Of a DNA stretch of 5,422 nt, positions 1-5,422 are shown piece after piece. This DNA comes from an uncultured Rheinheimera sp. GTDB lineage: Bacteria; Pseudomonadota; Gammaproteobacteria; Enterobacterales; Alteromonadaceae. The notes beneath the pieces are model-generated. The model made no database searches and was not told where the DNA came from. It worked only from the letters and a program-made list of their open reading frames with translations. The first letter of the stretch is position 1, and every line of letters begins with the position of its first letter. A program made the position numbers and the translations under genes. The DNA is taken from NCBI GenBank assembly GCA_943913835.1, contig CALTZU010000202.1, positions 1 through 5,422 of the forward strand, given 5' to 3'.

Positions 1-85
1 GTTCTCGCCCAAGTCACATAGGACAACTATGCTCCTTGGGTCTCGAACATTTGTCGCCTAGCTGCAACTCCAATTACTTTGGGTA
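1..85 (-). repeat. ERIC-like repeat, copy 1 (cut by window edge)
   Basis: This is the first visible copy of an intergenic repeat whose unit runs between TA dinucleotides; the copy ends at TA 84-85. Its core can fold into an interrupted hairpin: CCCAAG (8-13) pairs with CTTGGG (35-40), and CATAG (17-21) pairs with CTATG (27-31) around a 5-base loop. Read on the minus strand, the segments GGAGTTGCAG, TAGGCGACAA and GTGACTTGGGCGAG closely resemble the ERIC (IRU) consensus of Enterobacteriaceae and Vibrionaceae as I remember it. The other end of this copy lies left of the window, so more tandem copies could exist there. No coding sequence is seen in it. Confidence 0.8.
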
Positions 86-209
86 GATCCTTCGTACTTG
101 AAGCCGCAGCGTTGTTGACTGCGTGTTCTCGCCCAAGTCACATAGGACAACTATGCTCCTTGGGTCTCGAACATTTGTCGCCTAGCTGCAACTCCAATTA
201 CTTTGGGTA
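84..209 (-). repeat. ERIC-like repeat, copy 2 (full length, about 126 bp)
   Basis: This is the one complete unit, running from TA 84-85 to TA 208-209, so neighbouring units share a TA. Its length fits the roughly 127 bp usual for ERIC. Its ends are an imperfect inverted repeat: TTCGTACTTGAAGCCGCAG near 91-109 faces CTGCAACTCCAATTACTTTG near 186-205. The central hairpin uses 132-137 with 159-164 and 141-145 with 151-155. Bases 125-234 are identical to 1-110, so the period is exactly 124 bp. ERIC elements are non-autonomous and carry no transposase; when transcribed they form long hairpins that can affect mRNA stability. Orientation is given relative to the usual ERIC consensus. Confidence 0.85.
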
Positions 210-234
210 GATCCTTCGTACTTGAAGCCGCAGC
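208..234 (-). repeat. ERIC-like repeat, copy 3 stub
   Basis: After the shared TA at 208-209 the sequence follows the start of another unit without mismatch to 234 (ending in AAGCCGCAGC). It then departs from the repeat at 235, where TTTGAGTCG replaces GTTGTTGAC. This looks like one end of an original element whose remainder was lost, or the breakpoint of the duplication that made the tandem. Confidence 0.7.
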
Positions 235-253
235 TTTGAGTCGATTGGATAGA

Positions 254-280
254 AAAGGGGCAGATTTCATCTGCCCCTTT
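254..280. terminator. Rho-independent terminator, probably bidirectional
   Basis: A perfect 12-bp stem (254-265 with 269-280) closes on a 3-base loop (266-268) and contains GGGGCAG/CTGCCCC. On the minus strand the stem ends in CCCCTTTT followed by CTATCC, six bases past the stop codon of the small membrane protein gene, which makes it that gene's terminator. On the plus strand the trailing sequence is TTTCGCTTTCT, so it may also stop transcription coming from the left through the ERIC-like repeats. Confidence 0.82.
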
Positions 281-286
281 CGCTTT

Positions 287-505
287 CTACAGCTTATTAA
301 TTTCGTGTTTCAGCTGATAGGACTTATCTGTCACTATAGCTTCCAAGGTCGCAACCCGTTCTTTTAGCTGCTCTATTTGTTGTTTGATTTCGTCACTCGA
401 CTGGCTGGCACTTTTCATTTTGATTTGTGTTTTAGTATAGTTTTCATAAAAAGCGTAACCAAAAGCGCCAACAACAGCGACAAAACCTATTTCAAATGGT
501 CCCAT
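287..505 (-). CDS. Small membrane-anchored coiled-coil protein, PspB-like
   Basis: The gene encodes 72 residues. Residues 3-20 (PFEIGFVAVVGAFGYAFY) form one short hydrophobic segment, probably a membrane anchor. Residues 36-58 form a heptad-patterned helix with I40, I44, L47, V51, L54 and V58 at a/d spacing. The C-terminal stretch ERVATLEAIVTDKSYQL resembles the tail of phage shock protein B and related small proteins of Shewanella-type bacteria. The overall plan, one N-terminal membrane helix followed by a cytoplasmic coiled coil, also fits PspB, but no pspA, pspC or pspF is nearby, so a stress role is only a guess. The start is well supported: GGAAGGA lies upstream, with AAGGA (511-515) five bases before the ATG. 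The gene stands alone, is divergent from tadA and is closed by the hairpin at 254-280. Confidence 0.85.
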   Translation of the reverse strand: MGPFEIGFVAVVGAFGYAFYENYTKTQIKMKSASQSSDEIKQQIEQLKERVATLEAIVTDKSYQLKHEINKL

Positions 506-716
506 GATATTCCTTCCCTAAGTCTGTATTAATTAAACCTAATAATAAGCCTACAATAAACAGCAAATGTTATACCATAGTTACTATCTTGTTTGTTTTC
601 AAATGCTTAACCTATTTCTATCGAGGTTGCGTTGAGCAAACTCGCTAAAAGATAGTCAAAAGCTTAATCAGAGCTGATAAAATTAGCCAGATTCAGCAGC
701 AAAACAAGAGGCCAAG
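506..716. other. Divergent intergenic region, small gene / tadA
   Basis: This AT-rich gap must hold the start signals for both flanking genes, which point away from each other. For the minus-strand gene the only strong element is its ribosome binding site; a TATTAT-like -10 around 545 has no convincing -35. On the plus side the best candidate lies near 675-683 and is listed separately. I see no ORF or RNA gene here. Confidence 0.5.
655..683 (+). promoter_or_regulatory. Candidate tadA promoter with overlapping palindrome
   Basis: TAAAAT at 678-683 is preceded by TGA (675-677), giving an extended -10 arrangement (TGn-TAAAAT). Seventeen bases upstream is GTCAAA (655-660), a poor -35 match. The palindrome ATCAG-AG-CTGAT (667-678) abuts the -10 and could be an operator, but a 5-bp arm length is short enough to arise by chance. 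The predicted transcript would begin near 690, about 27 bases before the GTG start of tadA. Confidence 0.35.
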
Positions 717-1256
717 GTGACAGTAGACGACGATTTACATTGGATGCAGTATGCTTTGTTGCTTGCCGATAAAGCTGAACAAAGTGGCGAAATTCCGGTA
801 GGTGCTGTTTTGGTTAAGGACGGTGTGGTTCTGGGCGAAGGCTGGAATCAGTCGATTCAACTAAACGATCCTTCAGCCCATGCTGAAATGATTGCCATCC
901 GGCAGGCGGCTGAGAAAATTGGTAACTACCGCCTTATTGATTGCACCTTGTATGTCACTTTAGAACCTTGTGCTATGTGCGCTGGTGCGTTGGTACACAG
1001 CAGAATAAAGAGATTGGTATTTGGTGCCAGGGATGCAAAAACGGGTGCTGCCGGCTCAGTGCTGGATATAGTGCGACATCCGGTGTTGAATCATCAACTT
1101 GAGGTGCGGGATGGTTTGTTAGCACAACAATGTGCAGATAAACTCTCCGATTTTTTCCGTAAGCGCAGAGCTGAACAAAAAGCGTTAAAACAGCAAGAAA
1201 AACAACAAAGTATTCCTGAAGGGCCCTTAAGCAATAAGGTCGGTAGAACCAGCTAA
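717..1256 (+). CDS. tadA: tRNA-specific adenosine deaminase TadA
   Basis: TadA deaminates the wobble adenosine A34 of tRNA-Arg(ACG) to inosine, letting one tRNA read CGU, CGC and CGA; it is an essential cytosolic zinc enzyme acting as a homodimer. The 179-residue product carries the full deaminase signature: HAE at 55-57 (zinc ligand H55, proton-shuttle E57) and PCAMC at 84-88 (zinc ligands C85 and C88). The stretches NYRLIDCTLYVTLEPC and VFGARDAKTGAAGS are near-identical to E. coli TadA. FFRKRR (146-151) marks the usual C-terminal helix, and a Lys/Gln-rich tail of about 28 residues follows. The start is GTG: in-frame stops lie upstream at 675, 678 and 684, no ATG comes between, and AAGAGG (706-711) sits five bases before it; the next in-frame ATG would remove nine residues. 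Its last ten codons overlap a small ORF on the other strand. Confidence 0.98.
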   Translation: MTVDDDLHWMQYALLLADKAEQSGEIPVGAVLVKDGVVLGEGWNQSIQLNDPSAHAEMIAIRQAAEKIGNYRLIDCTLYVTLEPCAMCAGALVHSRIKRLVFGARDAKTGAAGSVLDIVRHPVLNHQLEVRDGLLAQQCADKLSDFFRKRRAEQKALKQQEKQQSIPEGPLSNKVGRTS

Positions 1257-1394
1257 ATCCTGGATAGACTGAAAAGAACGGCGACGTCTGTTTAACTTCA
1301 GCATCGTCATATTACGGCTGACTCTTCTCCTGCTGGATGCAACATCCATTAATCGCCGCTTGCGCAGCATTTTTGGCTTTTTACGTTTTAACAT
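1227..1394 (-). CDS. Very basic 55-residue small protein, family unknown
   Basis: This short ORF begins MLKRKKPKMLRKRRL and ends in FQSIQDLAGSTDLIA. It has 18 Lys/Arg against 3 Asp and no Glu, a net charge near +15, with clusters at 3-14, 22-24 and 36-39 (RRRR). Such composition suits binding to RNA, DNA or ribosomes, but I recognise no family and assign no function. Support for a real gene: GGAG (1402-1405) lies seven bases before the ATG; a TTGTAT-17-TATATT promoter candidate sits just upstream; and the ORF fills most of the otherwise empty tadA-mltF gap. It lies 56 bases downstream of mltF on the same strand, so readthrough could also express it. It converges with tadA and overlaps its last 30 bases. 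The main doubt is length: a 55-codon frame can occur by chance. Confidence 0.6.
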   Translation of the reverse strand: MLKRKKPKMLRKRRLMDVASSRRRVSRNMTMLKLNRRRRSFQSIQDLAGSTDLIA

Positions 1395-1401
1395 GCAATG
1401 A

Positions 1402-1448
1402 CTCCAAATTATTTTCGCTAATATAAAAGCTTAGCTGCTCATATACAA
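1402..1448 (-). promoter_or_regulatory. Candidate promoter and RBS of the basic small ORF
   Basis: On the minus strand TTGTAT (1443-1448) and TATATT (1420-1425, five of six to TATAAT) are separated by exactly 17 bases. Transcription would start near 1413, leaving a leader of about 20 bases that contains GGAG (1402-1405). The -35 keeps only the TTG, so strength is uncertain. The site lies immediately past the mltF stop codon, and I see no terminator between mltF and this ORF. Confidence 0.45.
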
Positions 1449-1450
1449 GA

Positions 1451-2902
1451 TTAAGACTGCTTAGGAGTGCTGATGTTCCCGGACTTGTCTGCTGAGTTTA
1501 CCGCTTTATCACCAAACTGTTCATTAAGCCGCTGTTTTTGCTGATCTAACCTTTGCTCGGTTTTTCTTTTTTCATCAACCCATAACAGCGTGTCGTAAAA
1601 GCGGCGAACGTTTTCAACGTAATAAACTGCCTGAGCCCCCCGGGCATAGCCCAGCTTAGTATTTTGGTAGTAACGTTTTTGCTGTAACAAAGGCAGCCGC
1701 TGTTTCACTTCATGCCACTGATCCGGATTCGCGCCGTCACGCTCCGTTAAAACTCTGGCACTTTCGACATGCCCCCAGCCTATGTTATAGGCAGCTATAG
1801 CAAACCAAAGCCGGTCAGGCATTTGGATCCGTTCAGGAATGCGCTCGACCATACGTTGCAGGTATTTAGCTCCTCCTTTGATACTTTGAGCCGGGTCCAG
1901 TCGGCTGCTGACGCCCATGGTCTGGGCTGTTCCTACAGTCAGCATCATCATACCAACGACACCAGTAGAGCTGCGCGCATCAGGTTTCCAATTCGATTCC
2001 TGATAACCAATGGCGGCTAATAAGCGCCAGTCAAAATTGCCTGCGTATTTTTCAAATAAATGTTGGTAACGGGGTAAATCTTTTTCAATGGCCTTGATGT
2101 AATCGAGCGTCGCCACATAATCAAAACGCCTGATATGACCAAAGTACTTATCTTCCAGACTTAGCAAATCACCGGACTGATAGTTTTGACCAAAAAACTC
2201 AATCAGCACAGCCCAAAAGGAATCGTCTGCTTTTTTGTTCAGCAACCAGGCCACTGGTTGTTGCTCTTTCACTTTAAAAGCTACTGTTAAGTTTGGAAAA
2301 AAACGTTGATTGACCGCCAATAAATTCGAGTCGACTAAGGTATATGGAATTTTGCCGTCTTCGACTTGTTGTAGTAGTTCATCGGCATCTTCAGATTCAC
2401 TTTCCTGCCATTGCAATTGTGGATGATCTTTTTGCAGGGTACTCAGAGTTTCAGCCAGCGAACTATCCTTAGGTACCAAAATCGGCTCTTTGAGGTCTTT
2501 AAAGCTGGTCGGCTTTTTCTGTCCTTTGCGGTAAACCAGCACCTCGTTACGCCATAAATAAGCCGGCGCTATACGATATTTCTGTTTGCGGCTTTCAGTA
2601 ACAGCTAAACCACCCGCTATATAATCGACCTGACCAGAATCCAGTTTTTGCAATAACTCTTCGCGTTGATAACTGGGGAACAACTCCAGTTCAACACCTA
2701 ATTTTTCGGCCAGAGCGACTGAGAGTTCATAGTCATAACCTGTAGGACCGTCAGCGCCGACATAGTAGCTGGTCGGACTGTTTAAAATACCAACACGAAT
2801 GCTATCTCTTTGATAAATTTGATGAAGCTGAACAGGTTCCTGTACCGGTGTACAAGAAACAACTGCTGTTAACACAGCTCCTAAAATACCAAATCGAATC
2901 AT
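1451..2902 (-). CDS. mltF: Membrane-bound lytic murein transglycosylase F
   Basis: MltF cleaves the MurNAc-GlcNAc bond of peptidoglycan, forming 1,6-anhydromuramic ends, in cell-wall turnover. The 483-residue product has an N-terminal lipoprotein signal (1-16) with lipobox VVSC and C17 as the lipidated cysteine; residue 18 is Thr, not Asp, which suits Lol export to the outer membrane. Residues about 35-255 form a solute-binding (SBP_bac_3) domain, the regulatory module of MltF. The SLT domain follows from about 285: DWRLLAAIGYQESNW contains catalytic E302, then GMMMLT (317-322) and AYN (371-373). A charged Gln/Lys-rich tail (444-483) ends it. It is slightly shorter than the 518-residue E. coli protein. 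AAGG (2912-2915) lies nine bases before the ATG. It sits beside and divergent from purL, as in E. coli. Confidence 0.97.
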   Translation of the reverse strand: MIRFGILGAVLTAVVSCTPVQEPVQLHQIYQRDSIRVGILNSPTSYYVGADGPTGYDYELSVALAEKLGVELELFPSYQREELLQKLDSGQVDYIAGGLAVTESRKQKYRIAPAYLWRNEVLVYRKGQKKPTSFKDLKEPILVPKDSSLAETLSTLQKDHPQLQWQESESEDADELLQQVEDGKIPYTLVDSNLLAVNQRFFPNLTVAFKVKEQQPVAWLLNKKADDSFWAVLIEFFGQNYQSGDLLSLEDKYFGHIRRFDYVATLDYIKAIEKDLPRYQHLFEKYAGNFDWRLLAAIGYQESNWKPDARSSTGVVGMMMLTVGTAQTMGVSSRLDPAQSIKGGAKYLQRMVERIPERIQMPDRLWFAIAAYNIGWGHVESARVLTERDGANPDQWHEVKQRLPLLQQKRYYQNTKLGYARGAQAVYYVENVRRFYDTLLWVDEKRKTEQRLDQQKQRLNEQFGDKAVNSADKSGNISTPKQS

Positions 2903-2933
2903 TCGGTTATGCCTTGAATATGAAAGAGCGCCA

Positions 2934-2962
2934 TTTATACCAAAATTCCTGCATGTCGTCAG
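2934..2962 (-). promoter_or_regulatory. Candidate mltF promoter, extended -10 type
   Basis: On the minus strand CTGACG (2957-2962, four of six to TTGACA) and TATAAA (2934-2939) are spaced by 17 bases, and TGG directly before the -10 gives an extended TGn motif. Transcription would start near 2927, about 25 bases ahead of the mltF ATG. It lies back to back with the purL promoter, with the two -10 boxes about 60 bases apart. Confidence 0.55.
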
Positions 2963-2995
2963 ATCTTATTCATACCATTACAGAGGTTTTTTCTT

Positions 2996-3001
2996 TATAA
3001 T
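2996..3001 (+). promoter_or_regulatory. Candidate purL promoter -10 box
   Basis: A perfect TATAAT stands at 2996-3001, but the region 16-18 bases upstream (around 2972-2979, TACCAT) is a poor -35, which suggests activator help or a weak basal promoter. Transcription would start near 3008 with a leader of about 46 bases. I looked for the E. coli-type PurR operator (ACGCAAACGTTTNCGT-like) across 2903-3053 and found none. Confidence 0.5.
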
Positions 3002-3053
3002 GCGGCGCCTGATTTTGGGTTCCATTGTCGCTCAACCAACGGAAAAAAAACCT

Positions 3054-5422
3054 ATGTTGATCCTGCGTGGTGCACCTGCACTGTCCGAGTTTAGAGTTCA
3101 GAAGTTCATTGATCTTTGTGTTAAAGCCAGTTTGCCAGTTCATGGGGTTTATGCCGAATATATGCATTTTGCTGATTTAAGCAGCGAATTGTCGGCTGAA
3201 CAACAGAGCACTTTAAGCAAGTTGCTGACTTACGGACCTACTATCGTCAGCCATACACCAGAAGGTTTATTGTTACTGGTGACGCCACGCCCTGGCACTA
3301 TTTCTCCGTGGTCTTCCAAAGCCACTGACATTGCAAAAAACTGTGGTCTGAGTCAGGTCAAACGTTTAGAGCGTGGTGTGGCTTATTATGTGCAAACCAG
3401 CGCTTCGTTAACTGACGCTCAACTGCAGCAGTTAAAAGGCCTGGTACACGACCGCATGATGGAAGTGGTATTCAGCGAGTTTGAACAAGCTTCAGCATTG
3501 TTCCATAAAGCTGAACCAGCACCTTTAAGCTCAGTGGACATCATCTGCGGTGGCCGTGAAGCTTTAGTTAAAGCCAATATCGATATGGGTCTGGCCTTAG
3601 CAGACGATGAAATCGATTATCTGGTGACGAATTTTAATCAATTGGGCCGCAATCCAAATGATATCGAACTCTATATGTTTGCGCAGGCCAACTCTGAGCA
3701 CTGCCGTCATAAGATTTTTAATGCTGACTGGACCATAGATGGCGAACAACAGCCAAAGTCGCTGTTTAAAATGATTAAAAATACTTTTGAAAAAACGCCG
3801 GATCATGTGTTGTCGGCTTATAAAGATAATGCCGCTGTGATGACTGGCTCCAAAGCCGGTCGTTTTTTCCCGTCTGCTGAGACTCAGGAATATGGCTACA
3901 ACCATGAAGATATTCATGTGTTGATGAAAGTGGAAACTCACAACCACCCAACAGCTATTTCGCCATTCCCTGGCGCTGCGACAGGTTCTGGTGGTGAAAT
4001 CCGTGACGAAGGTGCTACAGGGGTAGGTGCTAAACCAAAAGCCGGTTTGTCAGGTTTTTCTGTATCTAACTTACGTATTCCGGGCTTTGAACAGCCGTGG
4101 GAAACTGATTTTGGTAAACCAGACCGTATAGTTACTGCTTTGGATATCATGACCGAAGGTCCTTTAGGTGGTGCTGCCTTTAACAACGAATTTGGTCGTC
4201 CAAATATTCTGGGTTACTTCCGTACTTACGAAGAAAAAGTACCAAGCCACAACGGCGAAGAAGTACGGGGTTACCACAAGCCTATTATGATTGCCGGTGG
4301 TATGGGTAATATCCGGGCAGAGCACGTGCAAAAAGGTCAAATGCCTGTAGGTGCTAAGTTAGTGGTGCTGGGTGGCCCGGCCATGAACATAGGTTTAGGT
4401 GGTGGTGCTGCTTCTTCTATGGCGTCAGGCCAATCGGCTGAAGATTTAGATTTTGCTTCAGTACAACGTGAAAACCCTGAAATTGAACGCCGTTGTCAGG
4501 AAGTGATCGACCGCTGCTGGCAGCTGGGCGACGCCAACCCGATTTGTTTTATTCATGACGTTGGTGCTGGTGGTTTATCCAACGCCTTCCCTGAGCTGGT
4601 GAACGATGGCGGTGTCGGTGGTAAGTTCGAATTACGTAACGTACCTAACGACGAGCCAGGCATGTCACCACTGGAAATCTGGTGTAACGAATCACAAGAA
4701 CGTTATGTGATGGCGATCCCAGCTGACAAAATGGCTGTGTTTGAAGAGATTTGTAAGCGTGAACGTGCACCTTATGCTGTAGTGGGGGAAGCCACTGCTG
4801 AACACCACCTGACCCTGTCAGACCAGCATTTTGGCAATACGCCTATCGACCTGCCACTGAACGTGCTGCTGGGCAAAGCGCCTAAAATGCACCGTGATGT
4901 GAAATCTCAGGTGACAGAAGGCAAAGCTTTAGACTTGAACGGCGTGACAGTGGCAGATGCCGCTGAACGTTTATTACGTTTACCTACTATTGCTGAAAAG
5001 ACTTTCCTGATCACCATAGGTGACCGCACAGTCACAGGTTTAGTGGCCCGTGATCAGATGGTAGGTCCATGGCAGGTGCCAGTAGCCAACTGCGGTGTAA
5101 CTGCAGCTTCCTATGACACTTACCACGGTGAAGCCATGTCGATGGGCGAACGTACACCAGTCGCTTTATTAGATTTTGCCGCTTCTGCCCGTTTAGCAGT
5201 GGCTGAATCTATTACTAACATTGCGGCCACTCAGATTGGTGATATTAAACATATCAAACTGTCGGCCAACTGGATGTCTGCTGCAGGTCACCCTGGTGAA
5301 GATGCTGGTTTGTATCAAGCGGTGAAAGCCATAGGTGAAGAGTTATGCCCTGCTATGGGTTTAACTATCCCTGTAGGTAAAGACTCGATGTCGATGAAAA
5401 CCAGCTGGCAACAGGATGGTGA
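3054..5422 (+). CDS. purL: Phosphoribosylformylglycinamidine synthase, N-terminal 789 residues
   Basis: PurL converts FGAR, glutamine and ATP to FGAM in the fourth step of de novo purine synthesis in the cytosol. The frame is open to the right edge with no stop, so the gene is cut by the window; the E. coli protein has 1295 residues and the missing part includes the C-terminal glutaminase domain. The product opens MLILRGAPALSEFRV, aligning with the PurS-like N-domain of the large PurL type. Conserved landmarks are NSEHCRH with H216, HNHPTAISP from H296, GPLGGAAFNNEFGRP from G369, GGPAMNIGLGGG from G440, DVGAGGLSN from D502 and GKDSMSMK from G775. An in-frame ATG at 3000 would add 18 residues, but it overlaps the -10 box and has no homologous counterpart, so 3054 is preferred. 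The ribosome site is weak (ACGGA, 3039-3043). Confidence 0.98.
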   Translation, partial: MLILRGAPALSEFRVQKFIDLCVKASLPVHGVYAEYMHFADLSSELSAEQQSTLSKLLTYGPTIVSHTPEGLLLLVTPRPGTISPWSSKATDIAKNCGLSQVKRLERGVAYYVQTSASLTDAQLQQLKGLVHDRMMEVVFSEFEQASALFHKAEPAPLSSVDIICGGREALVKANIDMGLALADDEIDYLVTNFNQLGRNPNDIELYMFAQANSEHCRHKIFNADWTIDGEQQPKSLFKMIKNTFEKTPDHVLSAYKDNAAVMTGSKAGRFFPSAETQEYGYNHEDIHVLMKVETHNHPTAISPFPGAATGSGGEIRDEGATGVGAKPKAGLSGFSVSNLRIPGFEQPWETDFGKPDRIVTALDIMTEGPLGGAAFNNEFGRPNILGYFRTYEEKVPSHNGEEVRGYHKPIMIAGGMGNIRAEHVQKGQMPVGAKLVVLGGPAMNIGLGGGAASSMASGQSAEDLDFASVQRENPEIERRCQEVIDRCWQLGDANPICFIHDVGAGGLSNAFPELVNDGGVGGKFELRNVPNDEPGMSPLEIWCNESQERYVMAIPADKMAVFEEICKRERAPYAVVGEATAEHHLTLSDQHFGNTPIDLPLNVLLGKAPKMHRDVKSQVTEGKALDLNGVTVADAAERLLRLPTIAEKTFLITIGDRTVTGLVARDQMVGPWQVPVANCGVTAASYDTYHGEAMSMGERTPVALLDFAASARLAVAESITNIAATQIGDIKHIKLSANWMSAAGHPGEDAGLYQAVKAIGEELCPAMGLTIPVGKDSMSMKTSWQQDG

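Noticed and set aside
1..234. Possible tRNA, riboswitch or CRISPR-type repeat
   Set aside because: There is no cloverleaf or CCA end. The unit is 124 bp with contiguous copies and no variable spacers, and the hairpin layout plus sequence match ERIC better.
1219..1228. Palindrome AAGGGCCCTT near the end of tadA
   Set aside because: It has no loop and no T-run on either strand, so it is not a terminator; it is probably just a restriction-site-like chance palindrome within coding sequence.
1352..1390. GC-containing stretch followed by T-runs, possible plus-strand terminator for tadA
   Set aside because: Only a 3-bp stem could be drawn before the T-runs, and the T-runs are explained as the Lys codons at the start of the basic small ORF on the other strand.
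1769..2020. Plus-strand open frame of 83 codons
   Set aside because: It lies wholly inside mltF on the opposite strand; the product has no recognisable features, whereas the mltF frame encodes the conserved SLT domain here.
3000..3053. Upstream in-frame ATG adding 18 residues to PurL
   Set aside because: The ATG overlaps the last base of the TATAAT box, so it would lie outside the predicted transcript, and the extension has no counterpart in E. coli PurL.
2970..3167. Minus-strand open frame of 65 codons across the purL start
   Set aside because: It covers the purL promoter, leader and first codons in antisense; the purL frame is strongly conserved and this product looks like chance sequence.
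3597..4186. Two minus-strand open frames (3597-3947 and 3938-4186)
   Set aside because: Both are antisense shadows of purL, which encodes highly conserved motifs such as NSEHCRH and HNHPTAISP in this stretch.

Overview
The window comes from a gammaproteobacterial chromosome of moderate GC. The gene order tadA – mltF – purL, with mltF and purL divergent, is the same neighbourhood found in Escherichia coli. PurL and TadA are close to the enterobacterial proteins, but the lipoprotein-type MltF signal and the extra small genes point to a marine or freshwater relative of the Alteromonadales/Chromatiaceae type, such as Rheinheimera or Alishewanella. The genus is an inference from sequence style only.

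Layout: Positions 1-234 hold a tandem run of an ERIC-like intergenic repeat: one left-truncated copy, one full copy of about 126 bp and a 27-bp stub, 110 bp of it duplicated without a mismatch. A strong 12-bp-stem hairpin terminator follows (254-280). It ends a minus-strand gene for a 72-residue membrane-anchored coiled-coil protein (287-505). An AT-rich 211-bp gap (506-716) separates this gene from the divergent tadA (717-1256, tRNA adenosine deaminase, GTG start). Convergent with tadA, and overlapping its last 30 bases, is a short minus-strand ORF (1227-1394) for a very basic 55-residue protein with a good ribosome binding site and its own candidate promoter; I do not recognise its family. 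mltF (1451-2902, minus) encodes a lytic murein transglycosylase with a lipobox. purL (3054 to the right edge, plus) encodes the first 789 residues of FGAM synthetase; the rest lies outside the window. The mltF and purL promoters lie back to back in the 151-bp gap 2903-3053.

The genes do not form one pathway: tRNA wobble modification, cell-wall turnover and purine synthesis are housekeeping neighbours by conserved synteny. The least ordinary items are the basic 55-residue ORF and the near-perfect ERIC-like tandem. I see no defence system, phage, transposase or CRISPR array.
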